NCBI GenBank assembly: GCA_040954595.2
Contig: CM082581.2
Location: forward strand, 5,642,001 to 5,706,000
Source: Balanoglossus misakiensis
Lineage: Eukaryota > Hemichordata
Direction of reading: 5' to 3'
DNA length: 64,000 nt
The position numbers were made by a program, and so were the translations under genes. Below the pieces are notes generated by a model, which had not been told where the DNA came from, ran no database searches, and saw only the letters and a list, made by a program, of their open reading frames with translations. This document shows positions 50,321 through 60,674 of this stretch, one piece after another (the stretch's first letter is position 1; each line of letters opens with the position of its first letter).

Positions 50321-51724
50321 ATGAGTGATGGCGGAAAACAGGTGATCTGGGTCACATCAAAAGACACTGATGAGAAGACGATGAAGGAAAATGTCAAGGA
50401 GGAGGAGGAATTGAACGATGATGACAGCATCGAAGAGGTCCTGGATGATGAAATGGAGGAGGGCAGCAGAGAAGATGCCAACGACGGAGGTGCTGCGCTT
50501 GGGAACAGCGAGGAGACATCACCATACATACTCACTCAGGCCCGGTTTCAGTGCAGCATGTGCCACTTTGTGGCGTCGTGCCACCAGGCGTACACGGACC
50601 ACATGAACATTCACACCGGCATCAAACCCTACTGTTGCCAGTATTGCCCGTTCAGCAGCGCCTTCCGCAGCAGCCTGCTGCGGCACGTGAAGATCCACAC
50701 GAACGCCAACGAGAAACCCTTCCGCTGCACGCGGTGCTCGTACGAGAGCCGCTACAAGTGGAACGTCACGGTGCACATGAGGAAGTGCCACAAGGACTAC
50801 TCGGACTGTCAGGCCAATCCGCCGCCGTCGAAACTATCGCCGGGTTCACACGCCCTACCCAAGATCGGCAGCGTGTTTTCCGTGAACCCACCACCGATCT
50901 CCCAGTCTTCGGAAGCTTCCTCCGATATGAGCTCGTCTCCGGAACCCATGTATGCATCCGTCAACACAAACTGTTCCGCGGAAGACAGGGAGGAAAACAG
51001 GCAAAAACAACAAACCACCATTGTGTTGCACAGCCCTCCGTCGACCGAACAGCAAGTCTTTCAATTTTCCAATTCAGTCACGTCGCCGAGGCAGACGGAT
51101 TTCGCCGCCGACAAGTACTACCCGGCACCGCACGACTCGTACTTGCCGAAGACGGCGGCGGCCCTGAAACTTCTTCCAAGCATGACCAAGTCCTTCGGCA
51201 TCCCGCAGATCAGAAGCGTGCCGTACACGATAACCGCGCCGCTGGCACACAACATGAATCTGAATCAGATGCCCACCTCGGTGCCACAGGCAGCTGAAGT
51301 CTCCCCGGTCAGAGTTGCCACGGCGGCGACAAGAGACCCCAAAACTTGTGCGGATAACAGGAACACTTATGAGAATCAGGTCGCGCAGAACGATAGGAAT
51401 GGCGACGAGAACAAATCCCACAGCAGTGCCAGTCTCACGCCGGAAAGCCCACCGCAACCGGAGACGCCCAAAGCGACATACAAAACCGAAGCAACTCAAA
51501 CCGCATCTGAGAACAGCTCGGCTTGCAGCAGATGTGAACTTCTGACCAATAACTTGAAATCGTGCCCCCATTGCGGCACACTCTTTTCGGACAATGTTAT
51601 CTATACGCTGCACATGAGTTGCCATGGCCACCGCCATCCATTCCAGTGTGCCATTTGTGGCTACGAGTGCAGGGATAAAATAGAGTTTACGTGTCACATT
51701 ACCCGTAGTCAACATAAAAACTAA
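50321..51724 (+). CDS. IKZF5: Ikaros-family C2H2 zinc-finger transcription factor, Pegasus (IKZF5)-like, intronless
   Basis: Nuclear DNA-binding factor of 467 aa in one uninterrupted frame. Residues 1-75 are acidic. Three N-terminal C2H2 fingers follow: C78-C81-H94-H98, C106-C109-H122-H126 and C136-C139-H152-H157. The second (CPFSSAFRSSLLRHVKIHT) resembles the CPFASAY finger of Pegasus. A long Ser/Pro-rich, low-complexity region runs to about residue 398. The C-terminal finger pair (C415-C418-H431-H435 and C443-C446-H459-H465) is the Ikaros-family dimerisation module: CPHCGTLFSDNVIYTLHMSC then HPFQCAICGYECRDKIEF. Three N-terminal fingers rather than four, and the close C-terminal match, point to Pegasus rather than Ikaros/Helios/Aiolos/Eos. 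Hunchback-type proteins share the finger pair but differ in the N-terminal set. The ATG at 50321 is the first in frame. Confidence 0.85.
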   Translation: MSDGGKQVIWVTSKDTDEKTMKENVKEEEELNDDDSIEEVLDDEMEEGSREDANDGGAALGNSEETSPYILTQARFQCSMCHFVASCHQAYTDHMNIHTGIKPYCCQYCPFSSAFRSSLLRHVKIHTNANEKPFRCTRCSYESRYKWNVTVHMRKCHKDYSDCQANPPPSKLSPGSHALPKIGSVFSVNPPPISQSSEASSDMSSSPEPMYASVNTNCSAEDREENRQKQQTTIVLHSPPSTEQQVFQFSNSVTSPRQTDFAADKYYPAPHDSYLPKTAAALKLLPSMTKSFGIPQIRSVPYTITAPLAHNMNLNQMPTSVPQAAEVSPVRVATAATRDPKTCADNRNTYENQVAQNDRNGDENKSHSSASLTPESPPQPETPKATYKTEATQTASENSSACSRCELLTNNLKSCPHCGTLFSDNVIYTLHMSCHGHRHPFQCAICGYECRDKIEFTCHITRSQHKN

Positions 51725-53846
51725 ACACCACAAAAAATGTCTAATCATGATTCAAACATTGCAAAACTATGTACAATGCAATGCCATATCAAATGAAAGT
51801 ACCAGGCCATATCTATTTATAATAACCATTATTATTATACTTTTATTAATTATTATTATTTTTATAGAAATTATATGATCTAGAATTTATTGACACCACA
51901 ACAGATCCTGTGAGTACCTCAGCAGTTCATTCTAGATGAGATCATGTTCGGTTTAATTTAACGTCAAATTGAATTATGTAAAATTGTTGTTGTTCCTAAC
52001 AAGTGGCTGAGGTATGTCCACACTCCATATTTATAGTGTAGCAGGTTCATTACTTCTAGAAAATGTTCCTCTGGGCATATGGCAAGTACATTTGTGGCAT
52101 AAAAAAATAGAACTAATGTGGTGGTGTGTGGCATTTGTCATTACATCTATTTCGACAGAACACTCATACAGGGTTCACTTCTAACAGTTCCGTACAACTC
52201 AAAATAGACAGGGCTTATTTTGTCCAACAGTTGAAATAATCATGGCAGTTATTGGCAACAGAACCTCAGATGTACAGTATTGTAATTTTTGTTATCGTTG
52301 ACGTTGTTGCCAGTACATGATTCACTCACTATGCTGATTAATCAAGATGTGTTATTCTACATTCTAGATCAAAAAGAGCAATATTACATTTCTTTTACTG
52401 TCAAATTCCTCTATGCGCAAATTGGAGGAGCTAATTTTTTAAAAATTATAAATAGTACGCATAGTAACCAGCAATGGATGAATTGCCATTTTTATGTTTT
52501 TATGTGTGGCCGTGTAGTCTAAACTCAATATATATATACTGTTTCTGATGTTTGTATGTTGCAGTATTGCTGTTTTTACCGCTTTGCAAACATATAAGTT
52601 TGACAGATATTTTTCTAGAATATATCTTTTATTGACAATGACATAATAAACCATACTGTCTGAAGTAGTATCATACAGTTTGTGAAGAAGGGTTTCTAAC
52701 TGTGGCTGAGTGGCTTCGGAAATGAGTGTGTGGCCTAAGAGTGATGTGCAGATTGTTTAACACTAAAGAACATATCTTAAAAAAATAAAGAAATACATGT
52801 ATGGTCCCAGTGATGTGATGACATCACATGATAGCGCCCTCTGTGTCAAAGAGTACAAAATAAATAAAGTTGACAAAATTAGATGGAGACTTTCCACAAA
52901 TATATACAAACAGTCAAAGCAATTTTCCAAAAGTTTGGCCAGTTAATTAACAGTGTTATTTCCCAGGGGCATAGAAATGTTAGCTCTGGTTTTTCTTCCT
53001 GGGAGTATTTTCTGATACCAGCAGACTGCTTTCGCTGTCTTCTATCACTAAACCTTATTTAATCACTGATGCTGCAAGTTCGATGAGAGAAGACACTACC
53101 GTACCAATTGTTACTGTACAAAAATGATTGAAGGAATATTTTTCCATCATGTCTTTATTAATGCTTTTTATACATACATGTATATAAAAAAAACACTTCA
53201 GGTTTATGTAAATGCTATCATAAAAAGACAATATATACATGTATTTCTTTCTTCATTCCCTGAATATGAATAAACACTTATTCATCTACACACTCATCCA
53301 TTACATTCACACTATTGGAATATAAAAGACAATCACATCATGATCACTATAAAAATCTACACTCAAATTTTTCAAGCGATAAATATACTACAATGTACAA
53401 TACTCTTCATTTAAAGTTTCGGTACCTTTTCGAATGAATTACATGATCTGGATAGGAAAATGAGTATTATTTTTTGTTTTATGTTCACTGCATTCTGTAT
53501 TGTAATCCTCACTCTCAAAATTTGAAATCTATCGTACCTGTTGCATATTTCCACTACCATCACAAAGAGGAAGTGGATTTCTATATTCATGTAAATATGA
53601 AAATACTATAAACCCTTATATGATAATGCCATATGTAAAAAAAAACCTTATAATATGTAAAATTGTAAGATTATGTCCTTAATAGAGAGGTGTAATCCAG
53701 TATCCATTTGTTTGAAGTTGCTTCTGAGCAAAGAAGATTGAGTCTATCGCGAAGCCCATTCATAGCTGTAAAAAGTGTAAATGTCATGGTGGTGGTATGA
53801 ATATACACCCCCCCCCCCCTCTCTAATTTCTCTCCACAAGTCTTTT
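51725..53846. other. Convergent 3' region of the zinc-finger and RING genes
   Basis: AT-rich, no coding potential. Plus-strand AATAAA at 52784-52789 and two overlapping copies at 52859-52868 are candidate ends for the zinc-finger transcript. TTTATT near 53153 (AATAAA on the minus strand) is a candidate for the RING gene. The two 3' UTRs may be close or overlap. Confidence 0.5.
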
Positions 53847-56835
53847 CTAGTTTTCCGAACTTTCCTCCACACATCTGTATGCCCTGATGACATCACGGAT
53901 TGGTGCCCTGCACATGGGACAGTGCAACCCTTGACCTTTGAGCCTTAACCCACAGGTCATGCACACACACATGTGACCGCACTGGTAGAGGACGCAATCT
54001 ACTCCTCTGTCCAAGCAGATCAGGCAGTGGCCATCTTGGATTGGTTGTGAGGTGGCATTCGGTGTCGAGCTCTGCGGTTCACTGCTCCCGCCTGTAACAC
54101 CACAAGAGAAAAAAAAAAGTTAGCTATCGTTTTCATTTCTTGCCTTACTCCCAGCAGGATACTAATATACTCGGTACTCCACTTGTCAACACACACTGTA
54201 TGTGTGGAACGGCCATTGTTATTGTTGACAAATGTATTCTAGTCCGGACTTGAATTCGAATCTCACACAATTACATTGCTGACTGTATCACCCTAGTTCT
54301 TACCTCTGACTGTTGCAAGAGCCGCCGCCACTTCTTGACGAATTGCTCTCTGTATGTCTAACTGCATTTCGAAGTTCATTCTGACCATGTTCTTCAACTC
54401 TTCCAGTTCATGTCTCATGGATTCAAAAGCTGCATTTGTAACACCCTAAAAGACACATAATACATTTTCCTGTTTTATACATGCAACTTTGGCAAGAATC
54501 ACAAAAACGACTTGTTTCCACCGCCATAAATTATGGAGAAAATTACTGATATTTGATGCTTGATTTACCTGTGAAAGCAAAGAAGCATCTGTTGGTCTGG
54601 GCGCAGAAATACCGAGGTGGGAGAAGTCATTTCTTGAATAGTGGGTGCTAGGTCTCAGAGACCGGACGAAATCAGCAACTTGCGCTCCATCTGTATTGGA
54701 TGTTTCCAGTCTCTCCTGAAAAACAGATAAATGGGTAAATCATAAACATTTCTATCAAAGTTTCAGGTAAAAAGGAACATGATTGCTTTGAAGTATGAAC
54801 TTAAAAATGTTCACACCAAATTCTGTTAAAGTTTTTGCATTGTTGCTTTTGAACTGATGTGTGATATCCAAAAGCGTAACTTTCAATTACTGGTCCTTAG
54901 TAGACAAACTGAGATCTTTACCTGCATGCGAATTTCAAGATGTCCTCTAAAATCTCCTTCCAGGGTCTGAGATACCAGTCTTCTCTGTACAAGCTCACTG
55001 ATTTCACTGACCAGCTGTTCTCTCTGGGCTTGGCGAAATGCTTCAATACTGCTGACTTGTCCTGGCCTGTAAAGGCAAAGATTCAATTTTCACTTGCAGT
55101 TGATTTTTAGCCCAATTTCTGTTACTATTTTCAGATCACCACATTACACTACTATTTGTTTTATTATTACGTTACGAAAAGCAAAAGTGTAATTTATCAC
55201 TTAAGTCTTTGCACGTTTTAACAAATACTGAACACCTCTGCAAACTGAACAATTTCTTCAGTCCAGTTTAGACTGTTTTACTGTACATGTGTAGGAATAA
55301 AGTGTGGTATGGTGATTTGTGTTCACTTACTGTTGCATATTTGGTGGTGTAGATCGCTGTCGTTGCCATGGGTAGACTCCTTGTGTCGGATACGGGGATG
55401 GTGCTGGTGAGCGTTGCATCTGTTGCCATGGCGGCAACCTCTGCTGTGGCATTCTCTGCATCTGAGGCTGCTGTGGCGGTGGGCCTCCATGGTACATTAC
55501 TTGCTGTGGTGGTGGTGGTGGTTGCTGCCAGGGGTGTGCCATGTTGACTGGTGGTCTTGGCATGGCCATGGGCGACCAGGCGTGCTGTGTGTGGTGGTGA
55601 GCGCCAGCTGGTGGCATGAACTGACCCTGGTAGTGGTACAGGGGCGGCTGATGAGCCACTGGATACTGGGCTGGCAGCGGTGGGAGCTGAGGCATCATGG
55701 GATGCGGTTGTTGCATCGCGGCAGAGAGATCCGGCGGTACCATCGACGGCGGGGCTGGTGGCCACGACATGTGGTTCTGTTCCAGCGACGACTGCGAGCT
55801 GATCGCGCTGCTGTAACTCGACTGGCTCGAGGTCTCCCAGTTGTCGTTGGCAACAGCCCGCGCGGCCACGGCGGCGGCAACCATGTCCTGTTCCCGCCTC
55901 GCTCTCTCCGCTTCACGCTCCTGCCTCACGATAGTTCCACGGATCGTGTTCTCCAACTCCCGCTTGAAGTCAGAACTCCCCAGGGCCGATGTCACTCGCC
56001 TCCTTTCGATTAAACCACTCACTTCCAAAACCACGGGATCATCTGATCGGCGCTCCGGACGTCTGTTACTGCTCGGATTGATCTGCTCTTGAAGAAAGGT
56101 TTCTACTTTCTCACGAGTGTCTTTACCTGTCACAGGCTTCTCCCCATGTTGGAGATTCCGCAATTCATACATAAGTTCACTGTTGATAAAATAAGTTATA
56201 CTTTTAGGTTATTCTTGTACTGTATTTTTACACAACAAAGAGGCACAAAACAACCAATCATGATCTCCTTCCAGGAGTGAGGGGGGGGGGGGGGACAAAC
56301 AGCAATATTTCACAGTCACCAACACTTTTCATCTTTTGACATAGTAAATTGCTTAGTACCAGAATGCAGAGACCCTCTACACTCAATAGAAGACCCCCCC
56401 CCCCATTAAATTGTATTTATATATTCTCGCGTGAATCGAGTTGTTAATTTGAGAGCCTGTGTCATAATGTACGTACACGCTCTGTGCTGTTGCGCGTCAA
56501 TTTATATGTTTGATTTCTTTCAATAAATGTGTGTTTTGCATGTTCGGAAATGGACAACCACCTGTTGATGTGGGTTGCTGGTTTCGACCACAGTCACACA
56601 ACCTCTCCCATTTTTCGTGCTTGAAGAACCATATGCAAACAAAACAACATCAGTACCTTCGTTGTTTCTGAACAAGTTTCTCCCACGCAGGATCGCACGT
56701 TGCTGCACCTGCCGAGGTTTTGCCAGTCGCCTTACAATCTGTCATGTCTGTGGTGTCAAGATCAAACCTCACGTCCTCTCGACTTGAGCTGCTTGAAGAT
56801 GAAGGCGACGACGAAGTGCACTGAGCTTCTGCCAT
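53847..56835 (-). CDS. RING-type E3 ubiquitin ligase with Neuralized-like C-terminal RING, complete, 6 coding exons
   Basis: Exons: 56835-56657, 56179-55331, 55066-54922, 54715-54569, 54445-54304, 54091-53847; all GT-AG, 568 aa. The C-terminus is a C3HC4 RING (C510, C513, C525, H527, C531, C534, C545, C548). Its spacing and wording, VLYQCGHMCVCMTCGLRL then CPMCRAPIRDVI, are those of Neuralized-type RINGs (human NEURL1: YTCGHMCLCYACGLRL), but no NHR domains are present. Upstream are a Ser-rich start, an Arg/Glu-rich helical region, a long Pro/Gln/His/Met-rich segment (about residues 195-342) and a coiled-coil-like helix before the RING. A helical motif at residues 109-139 recurs at about 361-390. 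I know no named vertebrate orthologue. Likely an E2-dependent ligase whose substrate is chosen by the N-terminal helices. Head-to-head with CCDC172. Confidence 0.88.
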
Positions 56836-57188
56836 AATGCCGATTGCAAAAAAACTGCAACGTCTCGATCCCAGATTAACGTTGCTGCAAACTGTGTCAC
56901 TGAAACTTTTTGCACCGGCTTATAAAGCCGAGTGGGCGTGTTAGCATGACTCACGTATTTGAACTTCGCTTCTTGACAACGACGGTGACATCACTTTCCA
57001 CTTCGAGCGCCTTACCTCATACCTTCCGCGGAGATTCCAATGATGTCATTTTTAACACGTCTGATTGGTTTTTAATGTAGTCATGTGACCCAACCTTTGT
57101 TATGGTAATTTTCAATTTTCTGCTGAGAAAGTATTTCCGGTTCCTTTGTAGCAGACGAAGTTGAGCAGAAGACAGATCCGCGGGAAGA
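56836..57188. promoter_or_regulatory. Compact bidirectional promoter between the RING gene (-) and CCDC172 (+)
   Basis: Only 353 bp separate the start codons. Visible motifs include GGGCGTG (KLF/SP type), TGACTCA (AP-1 type) near 56949, TGACATCA (CRE-like) near 56988, and TTTCCGGTT (reverse ETS core) near 57134. There is no TATA box. Co-regulation of the pair is plausible but inferred. Confidence 0.5.
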
Positions 57189-60100
57189 ATGAGTCTCGAT
57201 GAACTTTTCGTTCAGATTCTTCAATCGGAGCAAAAAGCCCAGGCAAGACGAACTTTTTTGACAAAAAGTAAGTTGAATGTTGTATTTGCTAAGCCATAGA
57301 ACGTGCAGCGACAAAACAGGACACCAATTTGTCATCGATTTTGACTTATGCGTGACTGCTGTGTTCAATATCGGCGAGGGATTGCGTGACTGCTGTGTTC
57401 AATATCGGCGAGGGATTGTCAATTACATCGAGCTTATCATAATCAATATCATGCTTATTGCACCGGACTATCACAAATTGACAATGATCTAATGACACCC
57501 GATAAATTGTTTTAATGGGGCAACTCCGTCGGACCAACTGGTACTGCGTCGCACAATTTTACAAAAGGATGACAAAACAAAATCACTCGGCCAGACAACC
57601 CCCCCCCCCCCTCCCACATGATACACACACACCCTACCCGGCCCCACCTCGAAATACATCACATGATTATTTTGTGTTCATGTTGCATACTTGCATGATC
57701 CATCTCTCATTCTAAAACACCTCATCTATCACATGTATCACGTAGGTATTTTATTCTATAATACATTTTGTTTTTGTTTATTTTTTCAGTCAAAAATGAA
57801 ACATCACAAATTCAACAAATGATAAAAGAACTAGTGGAGGAAACAGAAGCATTGAAGGGACACTTGGCGATAAAGGTAGGTTAACTAAGATTAATAATAT
57901 TATATCATGCAACTGACGCCATATAGCACGTACTCACCCAGTGGCTCGTGCTATATGTCTCCAGGTTGGGGGTTATTGCTTAATTAACAGAATAAATAAA
58001 CAAACAAACCGACACTGAACTTATGTCAGGTTGCAATGTTTCCTATTGTAATTTTGTCACAGTATCAGGTGCTTGCTGATGAAGAGTTGAAGAGGAAATG
58101 GCTGAGTAGTAAGGAAAGGATTCTTCAAGAGCAATTTCAGCAGCTTGTGTCCACAAGAAACACACTTGAGAAATATCTGGTGAGATTTTGTTCTTGGATT
58201 GTTGAGTATCATTATGAAGTATTGACTTGTGCATGGTAAATTTTGTGTTATTTTTATCGCCATTGCTTTACCCAACCCTTCTAGGCACAACCATCCAAAG
58301 GTACTGGGAAATAGAATTATCATTTGACTTGAGGCAGTTACGGAAAATAGAGCACCAGCAACACACGAATGCAAATATGGATATAATTTGATTCTAACAA
58401 CACTGGTGTCTGTATGTGTATGTCTGTCTTGATGTTTTATCCTACTCTTCTATGGTTAACCATTGATGATGAAAGAAAGAGGCTAAAGAATTCCAAGGAA
58501 GCAAAACCTTCATGGCTGAAGTGAAAGTGTTCTGTAAGAGATATGACCTGTGTGGAAATGGCAAAAGCCTGCGCCGGGATGAAACACAGGAGAAAATGAA
58601 GAAATTGGTGCAGGAAGAAGTGCTTCTAGAAAAAGGTAATATTACACCACACTTTTTCTGTAGAAATGTTTGTATAGGTCAATTATGATTGTGTAACATA
58701 TCACAAGCATCATGCAACATGATACATGTATATCATTATGCAGTACATCGGTATTTTCAGAGCTAGCTGACTTTAAAGCTCATGAAGAAAGAGTACAGTG
58801 CTTGGAAGAAGACAAATGCCTTCTGGAAATGGAGCTAAATGAAACGAAACAGAAAATTCAAGGTAGTAGTTAATATATACATTTATAATATACCTCATGC
58901 TAATACTGTGCCGTGATTCGCCAGAATCCGTCACGTGATAGGAAAATAGAATCGACTATGAACCGATAGGGAAATAGCAGAAAAAATATAAACCGGTCAC
59001 GTGACCAGCGTGAGTGCGCAGACTCGGTCACGTCAATCAGCGTCGCGTCGTCTGACACAATGGCCACCGCTGAAGATGTCGTCTGCCAGCCTCAAGAGAA
59101 AATTTGCAAGATTTTCCCAGCTGTTAGCATGAGGTTTATTATAAAACACCTATAGCCTGGCCTATATTCGGGCCATAGCAGCCGTTTTTACCCCCTCGTG
59201 ACTGTGAGTTACCAGAATCATATGCTATTTCCCTCGGCCTACGGCCTCGGGAAATAGCATATGATTCTGGTAACTCACAGCCCCTCGGGTGTAATAAACG
59301 GCCGCTATGGCCCTCATGGCCAGGCAATAGGTGTTCAGTATAAGAAAAATATTTTTATTTTCCTGAACACATATTTCATCAAAATGTAATTTCTTTGCCA
59401 TGTGAACCCCTTGTAAATGTGAATATACGATATCCAGTTTATGCAATCGCATATTTTTGTTCAAAAAAAAGACATGATCAACGTTTCTTACTGTTTCTTT
59501 CAACCACTTTTAGATTTGGATTCTCAAATTTACAGAGAACAAGCGGCCATTACAGCATTGGAAGAAGAGAAAGGAAATGTTGCTAAGAAGCAACAGACTG
59601 ACCCTGAATTTCAGAGGTATGACCTATCACCAAAGCCGCCAAGCATTTTAATTCACATCATCATGACATTTAAAACACTTGCTTCGTTGTGTACGTATTT
59701 TCAAGATGTAAACAAAAGTAGTGCCATGGTTTGACACAAGGTGGCGTCCCGTCCGATTCCCCGCTCCTCAGTTTCATTTCACAGACCTTCACCCATCACT
59801 TCACCTTTTTTTGATATCACACAATGACCCACCACATTTTGGTATAGAAATCACCGGATTGAGTGATAGATTAGCTCATGGTAAAGTCTTACTGATTTGT
59901 TGCAGGTTACAGATGGAGCTGGAGGCATGCAAGGCAGACACCATGGAAGATATGTGCGAAGCGTACAGATTGGAGTTGCAACAACTTCAACAAAAGCAAT
60001 GGCAGAAACAACTGAACAAATCGTTAAAACAGGCCCATTCGGGTGAAAGGCAAAAACTCAACAAAAGACAGGTAGTTTCAATAGCAATATGATGTGATTG

Positions 60101-60666
60101 TCCTAGTATAAAGGGGGACATTGATATTTGATATTATGTTATATTAGCAACAACACTAAAATTGAAGTCAGTACACATAATTATATCATAATAAATAAAC
60201 TTATCATTTAATCTCGTCTAAGGGTGTTTTTGATGACAAAGTATAATTTAGCATGTTGACACATTTTCGATTTCAGACAATGCCAGGCAGATCGGCTCAC
60301 ATAAATCCCTACAAAAGGGAGCAGCACACTGTTGACACAGATGCACACTTGTACCCTCAGGATGAATCGAAAAGAAAACTTGGAGAGAAAGATAAAACAC
60401 AACAGAGCCTGGCAACTAGAATATCAAGTAGAACAAACCAACATAGATCAAGCAGAATGTTATCATCAGCGTAAGTTTAGACACTTAAAGCATTTTTGTC
60501 GTGTACATACCAATATCATTGGTCTGAATCCAGCGTACTGATTTGCTGAAGGTTGGGTTTATACCGGTACTCTGAACAGATACTAGAAGACCACCTGACA
60601 AGAGTGTTTCTTTCTACTTCCAGATATCTGCCACCAAGGGCAAAGAAAGTCCATTTTAAGAAGTAG
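57189..60666 (+). CDS. CCDC172: Coiled-coil domain-containing protein 172 (CCDC172), complete, 9 coding exons
   Basis: Coiled-coil protein; the mammalian protein is testis-enriched and associated with sperm flagellar midpiece structures. Exons: 57189-57267, 57790-57875, 58063-58179, 58476-58635, 58761-58862, 59514-59616, 59906-60071, 60277-60470, 60624-60666; phases consistent, 349 aa. The start MSLDELFVQILQSEQKAQ matches human MSLESLFQHIIFTEHQAE. Exon 7 (RLQMELEACKADTMEDMCEA) matches the human C-terminal block [20 protein letters not shown]. The protein is almost entirely Glu/Lys/Gln-rich helix. It is about 90 residues longer than human CCDC172 (258 aa), mainly through a basic tail encoded by exons 8-9. 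The exon 4 acceptor at 58475 was chosen over 58479 because only it keeps frame. Intron 5 carries a large foldback element. Confidence 0.9.
57349..57416. repeat. Perfect 34-bp tandem duplication in CCDC172 intron 1
   Basis: The unit TGCGTGACTGCTGTGTTCAA... at 57349-57382 is repeated exactly at 57383-57416. Two copies, no coding role. Confidence 0.9.
59145..59335. mobile_element. Foldback (MITE-like) element with perfect 32-bp inner arms, in CCDC172 intron 5
   Basis: 59202-59233 and 59249-59280 are perfect reverse complements around a 15-nt GC-rich loop. Pairing continues imperfectly outward to AACACCTAT at 59145 and ATAGGTGTT at 59335, making a near-palindrome of about 190 bp. The outer arms share GGCCATAGC-GCCGTTT blocks. 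No transposase is encoded. GGGAAATAGCA also appears upstream at about 58970, so an older fragment of the same family may precede it. Confidence 0.75.
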
Positions 60667-60668
60667 GA

Positions 60669-60674
60669 AATAAA
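60669..60674 (+). terminator. Candidate polyadenylation signal of CCDC172
   Basis: AATAAA begins two bases after the TAG stop codon at 60664-60666. If used, the 3' UTR would be only a few tens of bases long. Confidence 0.5.

Noticed and set aside
50551-51297. A 248-residue plus-strand frame and several minus-strand frames overlapping the zinc-finger gene
   Set aside because: Shadow frames in GC-richer coding DNA. They lack recognisable domains, while the main frame has five intact C2H2 fingers.
55414-56013. Trp/His-rich plus-strand frame opposite the RING gene
   Set aside because: Antisense of the Pro/Gln/His-rich exon 56179-55331; no independent start or splice support.
53847-56835. Calling the RING gene a Neuralized orthologue
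   Set aside because: Only the RING resembles Neuralized. No NHR domain is present anywhere in the six exons.
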